From NCBI RefSeq assembly GCF_026094475.1, contig NZ_JAPELL010000001.1:1946326-2010325 (forward strand): a stretch of 64,000 bases of DNA. Reading direction: 5' to 3'. The translations under genes and the position numbers were made by a program. Within the stretch, counting starts at the first letter, position 1, and every line of letters begins with the position of its first letter. The stretch comes from Homoserinimonas sedimenticola. GTDB taxonomy: Bacteria; Actinomycetota; Actinomycetes; Actinomycetales; Microbacteriaceae. The notes beneath the pieces were generated by a model. It made no database searches. It had not been told where the DNA came from and saw only the letters and a list, made by a program, of their open reading frames with translations. Below, one piece after another: positions 49,047 through 57,947 of the stretch.

Positions 49047-49153
49047 CCCGCGCCGGTTCAGCCTGCCGATTCCCGCGCTGGTCGGGCCTGTCAAAACCCA
49101 GCCTCCGTTCTCCCGCCCGGGCTAGCATCGGCATCACGAGAGAGCGAGGGATC

Positions 49154-50875
49154 GTGGCAGCACGCAAGACCGTGACGCATTCGTCCAAGCTGGGCCCGGA
49201 GGAGCGGGCGGCAGCGATCGAGGCCCTTCGCACGAAGGAGCTCGACGTGCTCGTCATCGGCGGCGGGATCGTCGGCACGGGCTGCGCGCTCGACGCCGTC
49301 ACGCGCGGTCTCAGCGTCGGCATGGTGGAGGCACGGGACTGGGGCTCGGGCACCTCGAGCCGGTCGTCGAAGCTTGTGCATGGCGGCATCCGCTACCTGG
49401 AGCAGCTCGACTTCAGGCTCGTGCGCGAGGCACTCGTCGAGCGCGGCCTGCTGCTGCAGCGCATCGCGCCCCACCTCGTCAAGCCCGTGCGCTTCCTCTA
49501 TCCCGTGCGCAACATCGTCGAACGCTTCTATGTCGGCGCCGGGATGCTGCTCTACGACCTGTTCGCGCGAACGGGCGACCACCCGCCCGGCGTGCCCCAC
49601 CATCGTCACCACACGCGACGGCAGGTGCTGCGCGGAATCCCCAGTCTCAAAAGGAGCGCCTTCGCGGGCGGCATCACCTACTACGACGCACAGGTCGACG
49701 ACGCCCGCTATGTGTCGACGCTCGCCCGCACGGCCTCGTTCTACGGGGCGAAGGTCGCGAGTCGGGTGCGGGTCGAGGGTTTTCTCAAGGTGGGTCAGCG
49801 GGTCGTCGGCGTGACGGCGCGCGATTTGCTCACCGATGAGACCTTCGAGATCCGCGCCCGCCAGGTCATCAACGCGACGGGCGTCTGGACGGATGACACG
49901 CAGCGCATGGTGGGGGAGCGCGGCACTTTCAAGGTGCGCGCGTCGAAGGGCATCCACCTGGTCGTGCCGCGCGACCGCTTCCAGTCGAAGGTGGGCCTGC
50001 TGCTCCGCACCGAGAAGAGCGTGCTCTTCGTGATCCCGTGGGGTCGCCACTGGCTCATCGGCACGACCGACACCAAGTGGGACCTCGACAAGGCGCACCC
50101 CGCCGCGACCGCCGCGGACATCGACTACCTGTTGGCGCAGGTCAACCGGGTGCTCGCGGTGCCGCTCACGCGCGACGATGTCGAGGGCGTCTTCGCGGGG
50201 CTGCGACCGCTACTGGCGGGCGAGTCTGATGAGACGTCGAAACTCTCACGGGAGCACATCGTGACCCACACCGTGCCGGGGCTCGTGGTCGTGGCCGGCG
50301 GCAAGTGGACGACCTACCGGGTCATGGCGAAAGACGCGGTGGATGCCGCATCCGCCGCTCTCGACGGCAAGGTGCCGCGCAGCACGACGGAGGACATCGC
50401 GTTGCTCGGAGCCGAGGGGTACCAGGCCGCGTGGAACAAGCGCGCCAAGATCGCCCGCGCCTTCGGGGTGCACAAGGTGCGGGTGGAGCACCTACTCAAC
50501 CGCTACGGAACCCTGACGGATGAGCTGCTCGACCTCATGCGCGAGGACCCGACCCTGAACACCCCGCTGCCCGGTGCTGACGACTACCTTGAGGCGGAGG
50601 TCGTCTATGCCGCGTCCCACGAGGGCGCCCTGCACCTGGACGATGTGCTCGCCCGCCGCACGCGCATCTCGATCGAGGCGTGGGATCGGGGCGTGTCGGC
50701 GGCACCCGTCGCCGCTCGGCTGATGGCCCGAGTGCACGGCTGGAGCGAGGAGCGGGTCGAGCGGGAGGTGCAGCACTACCTGCGCCGGGTCGAGGCGGAG
50801 CGTGCCAGCCAGCAACAACCGGATGACGCATCCGCCGACCGCGTGCGGCTGGAAGCCCCCGACATCACGGCCTAG
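49154..50875 (+). CDS. glpD: Glycerol-3-phosphate dehydrogenase (FAD, respiratory)
   Basis: A 573-aa FAD enzyme that oxidises glycerol-3-phosphate to dihydroxyacetone phosphate and feeds electrons to menaquinone. FAD motif LVIGGGIVGTGCALDAVTRG at about 33-52; GSGTSSRSSKLVHGGIRYLEQLDF and the C-terminal DAO_C region with NRYGTLTDELLDLM are typical. GTG start with a GCGAGGGA ribosome site; TAGCAT (49123-49128) may be the -10 box, giving a short leader. The acidic/Gln-rich C-terminal tail is slightly extended. Confidence 0.94.
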   Translation: MAARKTVTHSSKLGPEERAAAIEALRTKELDVLVIGGGIVGTGCALDAVTRGLSVGMVEARDWGSGTSSRSSKLVHGGIRYLEQLDFRLVREALVERGLLLQRIAPHLVKPVRFLYPVRNIVERFYVGAGMLLYDLFARTGDHPPGVPHHRHHTRRQVLRGIPSLKRSAFAGGITYYDAQVDDARYVSTLARTASFYGAKVASRVRVEGFLKVGQRVVGVTARDLLTDETFEIRARQVINATGVWTDDTQRMVGERGTFKVRASKGIHLVVPRDRFQSKVGLLLRTEKSVLFVIPWGRHWLIGTTDTKWDLDKAHPAATAADIDYLLAQVNRVLAVPLTRDDVEGVFAGLRPLLAGESDETSKLSREHIVTHTVPGLVVVAGGKWTTYRVMAKDAVDAASAALDGKVPRSTTEDIALLGAEGYQAAWNKRAKIARAFGVHKVRVEHLLNRYGTLTDELLDLMREDPTLNTPLPGADDYLEAEVVYAASHEGALHLDDVLARRTRISIEAWDRGVSAAPVAARLMARVHGWSEERVEREVQHYLRRVEAERASQQQPDDASADRVRLEAPDITA

Positions 50876-50917
50876 CGGCGACGGAAGCCCACAGCCACCC
50901 CCGGATAGGCTGGGGGC

Positions 50918-51700
50918 GTGAGCAGCATGTGGTCGGTGGCGCGTCGGCCGCGCTGGATCGCCGCGCTTGTGCTCGCGCTCGGCATCGCCGCGGCCTTCGC
51001 GGCCCTCGGCCAGTGGCAGCTGGAGCGCAGCGTCGCGTCGGGCGAGATCGTGACCCGGGTCACCGAGACGCGGGTGCCGCTTGACGAGTTGGCCGAACCG
51101 CAGATCCCCGTCGCGGCCGCGCACGACGGGCAACTCGTGTCGGTGGCCGGCACGTGGGTGCCCGGCGATGCAGTCATCCTGAGCGGGCGGCTGCACGAGG
51201 GCGAGCCGGGTTTCTGGCTCGTGGGACACCTCACCACGGTCGACGGGGCGGGGCTCGCCGTGGCGCTCGGGTGGTCCGCCGAGCGGGACGCGGTGGCGGA
51301 TGCCGCAGCCGAACTTGAGGCGGCAGCATCCGCCGATCATGGCCCCGTGCAGATCGACGGGCGCTATCTGATGGGGGAGGCCCCCCAGGAGACCGATTTC
51401 GAGGCGGGGGAACTGAACTCCCTCGCGCCCGCGACCCTCGTCAACCTCTGGTCAACGCTGGACGACAGAGGCACCTACGGCGGTTATGTCGTCGCGGAGG
51501 AGCCGATCGCGGGCCTCACCGCGATCGACGCTCCGCCGCCTCCCGCGCCGCAGGAGATCAACTGGCTCAACCTTTTCTACGCGGCAGAGTGGGTGATCTT
51601 CGCGGGCTTCGCGATCTTCCTCTGGTGGCGACTTGTGAAGGACGCATGGGAGGCGGAGGAGCATGAGGCCCGCGTCAGCGCACAGGAGCCTGGCCGGTAA
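50918..51700 (+). CDS. SURF1-family protein
   Basis: A 260-aa membrane protein with the SURF1 topology: helix at about 11-28 (IAALVLALGIAAAFAALGQWQLERS), a large periplasmic domain with SVAGTWVPGDAVILSGR and LVGHLTTVDGAGLAVALGW, and a C-terminal helix (AAEWVIFAGFAIFLWW). SURF1 proteins assist cytochrome oxidase assembly. TAGGCT (50906-50911) is 6 nt before the GTG. DUF3817 and guaA follow as usual in actinobacteria. Confidence 0.9.
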   Translation: MSSMWSVARRPRWIAALVLALGIAAAFAALGQWQLERSVASGEIVTRVTETRVPLDELAEPQIPVAAAHDGQLVSVAGTWVPGDAVILSGRLHEGEPGFWLVGHLTTVDGAGLAVALGWSAERDAVADAAAELEAAASADHGPVQIDGRYLMGEAPQETDFEAGELNSLAPATLVNLWSTLDDRGTYGGYVVAEEPIAGLTAIDAPPPPAPQEINWLNLFYAAEWVIFAGFAIFLWWRLVKDAWEAEEHEARVSAQEPGR

Positions 51701-51709
51701 ACTTGGCCC

Positions 51710-52131
51710 ATGCCCCTCGGCCCGCGCCCCGCTGACGTTCCCCGCATCCGCAAGACCCTCACCGTCTACAAGGTCTCGTCGTACATCACCGGGTTCTTCC
51801 TCATCGCGCTCGTCGTGATGATGGTCACGCGCTACGGCCTGAACGGTGACATCGAGCTGGGCGGCCCCGAGGGCTTCCTGGCCTTGACACCGAAAGAGGA
51901 TGTCACGGGCATCAACGTGTCAACCATCATTCTCGTGATGCACGGCTGGTTCTATGTGCTCTACCTTGCGTGCGATTTCGTGCTGTGGCGCCTCCTGCGC
52001 TTCTCGTTCACGCGCTTCCTCTTCATCGCGCTGGGCGGCGTGATCCCGTTCCTCTCGTTCTACTTCGAGCAGACTGTTCCCCGCTTCGTCGAGCATCGGC
52101 TCGCCGAGGTCGAATCCCAGGAGGTGCCCGC

Positions 52132-52135
<4 letters not shown>
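51710..52135 (+). CDS. DUF3817 integral membrane protein
   Basis: A 141-aa protein with three hydrophobic segments ([60 protein letters not shown]), the DUF3817 pattern. It may act with respiratory assembly genes such as the upstream SURF1, but function is unknown. TAAACT (51698-51703) is 6 nt before the ATG, though the SURF1 stop is 9 nt upstream. It overlaps guaA by 4 nt (GTGA). Confidence 0.89.
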
Positions 52136-53709
<1,574 letters not shown>

Positions 53710-53720
53710 CTGCGCTGTAA

Positions 53721-53850
53721 GCAGAGGCCATTTCTGGCCTTCGCGCAGGTTCACTCCGAGGCCGTCTCGGCCGAGGTGCGCTCTATGGGGCAGAGGGCAT
53801 TTCTGGCCTCTGCGCGCGATCATTCCGAGGCCGTCCCGGCCGAGGTGCGC
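53721..53850. repeat. Two 61-bp direct repeats with internal hairpins (family D)
   Basis: Two copies at 53721-53781 and 53790-53850 (period 69 bp) differ at only a few positions. Each contains a first hairpin (GCAGAGGCCA-TTTC-TGGCCTTCGC in copy 1) and a second stem (GGCCG...CGGCC). The first starts 12 nt after the guaA stop. It may serve as a guaA terminator or be a dispersed element caught in tandem. Confidence 0.85.
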
Positions 53851-53873
53851 GTGCTGAGACTCTCGGTCGCCGC

Positions 53874-53970
53874 TGGGGTACAAGCCTGCAGGGCGACCTG
53901 CGCGTTGTCAGTGGCAATTGGGGTACAACACCCCACATTTTGGGGGACAGATGATGTCCCCTGGGGTACA
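53874..53970. promoter_or_regulatory. Operator cluster with three TGGGGTACA sites and nested palindromes
   Basis: TGGGGTACA occurs at 53874, 53919 and 53962, 45 and 43 bp apart, about four helical turns. The second is half of TGGGGT-ACAAC-ACCCCA (53919-53935), which overlaps CCCCA-CATTT-TGGGG (53931-53945) and GGGGACA-GATGA-TGTCCCC (53943-53961). All spacers are 5 nt. It lies upstream of the zinc-ribbon gene at 54004 and is less GC-rich than its surroundings. A repeated-site DNA-binding regulator is likely; its identity is unknown. Confidence 0.7.
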
Positions 53971-54003
53971 GATCGGGCAGACCTTTCGGTTTACGATTTC
54001 AGT

Positions 54004-54267
54004 ATGAAGGGTGAAGGTGTCGACGTAAGGGGCATGTCTTGTCCCTCGTGTCGCGCCCGCACCCGCACCGTTCCGAACCCGTTCTTCGGTACGGGCCTGT
54101 CGGTGCACCGCTATGTCGTGCAATGCGTGCGCTGCGAGTGGACTCGACTCGTGAAGGATTCCGCGAGGGGCGTCACGACCCTCCGTCCCGCGCCGCCGGT
54201 TGCGGAGGACGAGCAGGCCATCGATGATCAGCGGCGCGGGGTCTTCAGCCGTCGTCGGCGGGCATGA
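54004..54267 (+). CDS. Zinc-ribbon protein
   Basis: An 87-aa protein with two CxxC pairs, CPSCRAR at about residue 13 and CVRCEW at about residue 41, that would bind one zinc. The rest is basic, with an RRRRA end. Function unknown. It lies immediately downstream of the operator cluster at 53874-53970, so its expression is probably tightly regulated. ATG 54004 is chosen; the open frame upstream crosses the operator region and the repeats. Confidence 0.75.
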   Translation: MKGEGVDVRGMSCPSCRARTRTVPNPFFGTGLSVHRYVVQCVRCEWTRLVKDSARGVTTLRPAPPVAEDEQAIDDQRRGVFSRRRRA

Positions 54268-54292
54268 CGCAGCGTCGGTGGCTGTGACAGCA

Positions 54293-54320
54293 GAAGGGCC
54301 GCCCCGAGGGACGGCCCTTC
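54293..54320. terminator. Bidirectional terminator between zinc-ribbon and Bax-inhibitor genes
   Basis: GAAGGGCCG (54293-54301) and CGGCCCTTC (54312-54320) form a 9-bp stem in the 69-bp gap between two converging genes. Confidence 0.75.
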
Positions 54321-54336
54321 GTGCGTCTAGCGGCGG

Positions 54337-55128
54337 CTAGTCGCTGCTCTGGAAGATCGCGATGAGGCGCAGGATCTCGACGTAGAGCCACACGACCGTG
54401 ACCATGATGCCGAAGGCAGCCTGCCATCCGAAGATGCGCGGGGCGCCGCGCTCGACACCCGTCTTGACGTTCTCGAAGTCCATGACGAGTGAGTACGCGG
54501 CCAGGAGCACGATCAGGATGCCAAGGCCGATGCTGATGATGGGGTTGACGTCACGCAGGCCGAAGATGCTCTCGGTGGCCCCGAAGGCGACGAGGCCGAA
54601 GTTGATGAGCGAGAACACGGCGTAGCCGATCATGCCGACCATGAAGATCTTGGTCATGCGGGGGCTAGTGCGGACCTTGCCATTGAGGAACAGCACGAGG
54701 GTGACGCCCACGATGCCGAGCGTGCCGAAGACGGCCTGCGGCACGATGTCGAAACCGAAGCCGGTGGCGAAGAAGTTCGAGACACCACCGACGAACAGAC
54801 CCTCAGCCGCGGCATACGCGAGGATGAGCCCGCGCGAGGGCTGCTTCTTGAAGATGTTCACGAGGGCGAGCACGAGACCCGCGATGGCGCCCGGGATCAT
54901 GAGGAGCGGCACGAACCAGCCGACGACGGCGGTCGCGAGCAGCACGCCGAAGGCGACGAGGGTCTTGACGATCGTGTCTTCGTACGACATCCGGTCGGTG
55001 TCGACGGGGGTCGCCGAGGGGCGACCATACATGGCGTCGAGTTCCTCGGCCGAGATCGGCTTCGAGTAGTCGACGGCCTTCGCACCCGCCGCGAACGCGG
55101 GTGAGTTGCTGAATGCGGGGTTGGCCAT
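54337..55128 (-). CDS. Bax inhibitor-1/YccA-family membrane protein
   Basis: A 263-aa protein with a polar N-terminus (NPAFSNSPAFAAGAKAVDYS) and seven hydrophobic segments; motifs GLILAYAAAEGLFVGGVSNFF and AAYSLVMDFENVKTGVERGAP, plus a final WLYVEILRLIAIF segment, define the family. Bacterial members are thought to be pH-dependent ion leak channels or protease modulators. ATG 55128 follows AGGAGAAG. The frame is open far upstream but not coding there. Confidence 0.91.
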   Translation of the reverse strand: MANPAFSNSPAFAAGAKAVDYSKPISAEELDAMYGRPSATPVDTDRMSYEDTIVKTLVAFGVLLATAVVGWFVPLLMIPGAIAGLVLALVNIFKKQPSRGLILAYAAAEGLFVGGVSNFFATGFGFDIVPQAVFGTLGIVGVTLVLFLNGKVRTSPRMTKIFMVGMIGYAVFSLINFGLVAFGATESIFGLRDVNPIISIGLGILIVLLAAYSLVMDFENVKTGVERGAPRIFGWQAAFGIMVTVVWLYVEILRLIAIFQSSD

Positions 55129-55235
55129 CTGTGGTCTTCTCCTTGAGTGGTACCGGGTCTGGCGAGGCGCCGAGCCTCTGCGAGGTACAACACTGAGATT
55201 ATCGGAGGTCTTCCCCAGTTTTGCTGCGAAAAGTG

Positions 55236-55469
55236 CTATGCGGGGCCGAAGAGCACGATCCCCATGTAGACGAGGAGCGCAACCCCGGCGACGCCGAGCA
55301 CGATGCCGATGAGCAGGGGAACGTCGAGCCGTGTGCGCGGACGCTCGTCCGGGGCATCCGCGGCTCTGATGGCGCCCGGCACCGCCGCGGGGGCGAGGGC
55401 GACGCCGCAGTAGATGCAGTACTTCCACTCGGTATCGAGGTCCGCGCCGCAGCTCGGGCAGGGGGGCAT
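55236..55469 (-). CDS. Zinc-ribbon membrane protein
   Basis: A 77-aa protein: an N-terminal zinc ribbon with CPSC (CPSCGAD) and CIYC (YCIYCGVALAP), then one C-terminal helix (VPLLIGIVLGVAGVALLVYMGIVLFGPA). Function unknown; such proteins are common in actinobacteria. It lies upstream of the Bax-inhibitor gene on the same strand, 107 bp away. Confidence 0.8.
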   Translation of the reverse strand: MPPCPSCGADLDTEWKYCIYCGVALAPAAVPGAIRAADAPDERPRTRLDVPLLIGIVLGVAGVALLVYMGIVLFGPA

Positions 55470-55539
55470 GGAGGCATGCTAGCAACGGCGACCCCCGCGT
55501 GGGGGTTATACACAGCGGCATCTCGCGTAGCGTGGCCCC

Positions 55540-56550
55540 GTGACATCCGGTACCCACCCGACGCCGCTCGTGATCGCACATCGCGGGGCGAGCGGGCATC
55601 GGCCCGAGCACACCATCTCGGCCTACCAGCTCGCGATTGCGCTCGGCGCCGACGCGATCGAACCCGACATCGTTCCCACGCGCGACGGGGTGCTGGTGCT
55701 GCGGCACGAGAACGAGATCTCGGGGACGACGGATGTCGCGGAGCGGCCCGAGTTCGCCGAGCGGCGCACCACCAAGACGATCGACGGCATGCGACACACG
55801 GGCTGGTTCACAGAGGACTTCACATGGGCGGAACTCGCGACCCTGCGCTCGCGCGAGCGCCTGCCGCAGCTGCGCCCGCACAACACTGCCTTCAACGGGC
55901 TCGACGGCATCCTCCGCCTGAGCGACCTCCTCGCCCTGCTCGATGCCTCGGACCGCCCCGTCGGACTCGTCGCCGAGATCAAGCACGCCACCTACTTCGC
56001 CTCGCTCGGACTGCCGCTCGATCGCCTCGTGGCGGAGGAGCTGCGGGCTGCGGGTTGGCACGACGACCCGCGGCTGAGCGTCGAGAGTTTCGAGCTCGAG
56101 GTGCTGCACGGCATCCGCGCTCACGGCGTCTCGGCGCCCCTTGTCTACCTGCTGGAGGCGAGCGGCGCGCCCGCGGACCGGGTCGCGCGCGGGGGCCGAT
56201 CGGCGCGCCCCTACTCCGCCGACCTCACCCCCGATGGGCTCACCGAGCTGCGGGCTTCGGGCATCGCGGGCATCAGCGTCGACAAGCGGCTGCTGCTGCG
56301 AGCGGATGCCGCGGGCAACACGCTCGGCGTGACATCCGTCGTCGACCGCGCCCACGCTGCCGGGCTCACCGCATTCTGCTGGACGCTCCGCCCCGAGAAC
56401 CGCTTTCTCGGCCGCAACCTGCGGCGGGAGGGCGGCTCGGCAGGGCACGGCAACTGGTTGGAGGAGTTCCAGCTCGTCATGTCCTCCCGTATCGACGGTG
56501 TCTTCGCCGACCACCCCGACCTCGCGATCGAGGCGCGCTCCCGCTTGTGA
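55540..56550 (+). CDS. Glycerophosphodiester phosphodiesterase
   Basis: A 336-aa GDPD TIM barrel. Active-site motifs are VIAHRGASGHRPEHT (catalytic His) and GADAIEPDIVPTRDGVLVLRHENEI (metal-binding Glu/Asp, second His); the C-terminus has FADHPDLAI. It cleaves glycerophosphodiesters to glycerol-3-phosphate, which GlpD (49 kb) could oxidise. No signal peptide, so the enzyme appears cytosolic. TAGCGT (55528-55533) is 6 nt before the GTG. Confidence 0.91.
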   Translation: MTSGTHPTPLVIAHRGASGHRPEHTISAYQLAIALGADAIEPDIVPTRDGVLVLRHENEISGTTDVAERPEFAERRTTKTIDGMRHTGWFTEDFTWAELATLRSRERLPQLRPHNTAFNGLDGILRLSDLLALLDASDRPVGLVAEIKHATYFASLGLPLDRLVAEELRAAGWHDDPRLSVESFELEVLHGIRAHGVSAPLVYLLEASGAPADRVARGGRSARPYSADLTPDGLTELRASGIAGISVDKRLLLRADAAGNTLGVTSVVDRAHAAGLTAFCWTLRPENRFLGRNLRREGGSAGHGNWLEEFQLVMSSRIDGVFADHPDLAIEARSRL

Positions 56551-56687
56551 GTGCACACTTGTGAGGACGTCACAATTCGCGTGGGGTGGCATCCGGCCGA
56601 ACCGTGCAAGATCGGCATCACGCGGCATCCGTCGCTCACGCCGTGTTGGAATGGCCCCAGACCCCCAGAACACGACGGAGTGAAGCC

Positions 56688-57905
56688 ATGAGAGAAGCAG
56701 TCATCGTCTCGACCGCCCGCACGCCCATCGGGCGCGCCTACCGCGGTGCGTTCAACAACACGGAGGGCCAGGCCCTCGCCGGTCACGCCATCGCCGCCGC
56801 TGTCGAACGAGCGGGCATCGAAGGCGCCGAGGTCGAGGACCTCGTGCTCGGCGTCGCCCTGCAGGAGGGCAACACGGGCATGAACGTCGCCCGCCAGTCG
56901 GCCCTGCGCGCGGGCCTGCCGACAAGCGTTCCGGGCATGACCATCGATCGCCAGTGCGGCTCCGGCCTCATGGCGATCGCGACCGCCGCCAAGCAGATCG
57001 TGCTCGACGGCCAGCAGATCGCCGTCGGCGGCGGCCTCGAGTCGATCTCGCTCGTGCAGAACGAACACCGCAACACCTTCCGGATGCTCGACCCCTGGCT
57101 GAAGGAGAATCAGCCGGGCGTCTACATGCCGATGCTCGAGACGGCGGAAATCGTCGCCCAGCGCTACAACGTGAGTCGCGAATACCAGGACGAGTACTCG
57201 CTCACCTCCCAGCAGCGCGTCGCCGCCGCCCAGCGCGCCGGCCTCTACGCCGACGAGATCGTGCCGTTCACCGCGACGATGGGCGTGCAGGACAAGGAGA
57301 CGGGGGAGATCTCGTTCAAGGAGGTCACCCTCGAACTCGACGAGGGCAACCGCCCCGAGACCACGATCGAGGGTCTCGCCGGCCTGCGCACGGTGCTCGC
57401 CGACGGCATCGTCACGAAGGACGGCACCACGATCGAGACGACCACGATCACGGCCGGCAACGCCTCGCAGCTCTCGGACGGGGCATCCGCCTCGGTGCTC
57501 ATGGAGGCGGGGGAGGCCAGCCGGCGCGGGCTGCAGCCGCTCGGCGTCTACCGCGGCATGGCTGTCGCGGGTGTCTCGCCCGAGGAGATGGGCATCGGGC
57601 CCGTGCTGGCCGTGCCGAAGCTGCTCAAGCAGCACGGCCTCACGGTCGATGACATCGACCTGTGGGAGCTCAACGAAGCCTTCGCCTCGCAGACCCTGTA
57701 CTGCCGCGACAAGCTCGGCATCGACCCCGAGAAGTTCAACGTCAACGGCGGCGCCATCTCGATCGGCCACCCCTACGGCATGTCGGGGGCCCGGATGACC
57801 GGCCACGCGCTGCTCGAGGGCAAGCGCCGCGGCGCCAAGTACGTCGTCGTGACGATGTGCGTCGGCGGCGGAATGGGCGCGGCGGGTCTCTTCGAGGTCG
57901 CCTAG
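56688..57905 (+). CDS. Acetyl-CoA C-acyltransferase (thiolase)
   Basis: A 405-aa thiolase. The acylated Cys is in [12 protein letters not shown] (about residue 91), the catalytic His in [19 protein letters not shown] and the second Cys in [15 protein letters not shown]. Both degradative (FadA) and biosynthetic roles are possible; no beta-oxidation partner is adjacent, though an acyl-CoA dehydrogenase is at 23.9 kb. ATG 56688 has a GACGGAGTG site. Confidence 0.94.
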   Translation: MREAVIVSTARTPIGRAYRGAFNNTEGQALAGHAIAAAVERAGIEGAEVEDLVLGVALQEGNTGMNVARQSALRAGLPTSVPGMTIDRQCGSGLMAIATAAKQIVLDGQQIAVGGGLESISLVQNEHRNTFRMLDPWLKENQPGVYMPMLETAEIVAQRYNVSREYQDEYSLTSQQRVAAAQRAGLYADEIVPFTATMGVQDKETGEISFKEVTLELDEGNRPETTIEGLAGLRTVLADGIVTKDGTTIETTTITAGNASQLSDGASASVLMEAGEASRRGLQPLGVYRGMAVAGVSPEEMGIGPVLAVPKLLKQHGLTVDDIDLWELNEAFASQTLYCRDKLGIDPEKFNVNGGAISIGHPYGMSGARMTGHALLEGKRRGAKYVVVTMCVGGGMGAAGLFEVA

Positions 57906-57947
57906 CCGCGAGCCGTTGTCGGGGGCGCCGCCTAGACTTAAGAGGAC

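Noticed and set aside
54337-56673. A 778-aa frame upstream of the Bax-inhibitor-1 gene
   Set aside because: The upstream part is antisense to the GDPD gene and has no homology-like features; ATG 55128 has a clear ribosome site.
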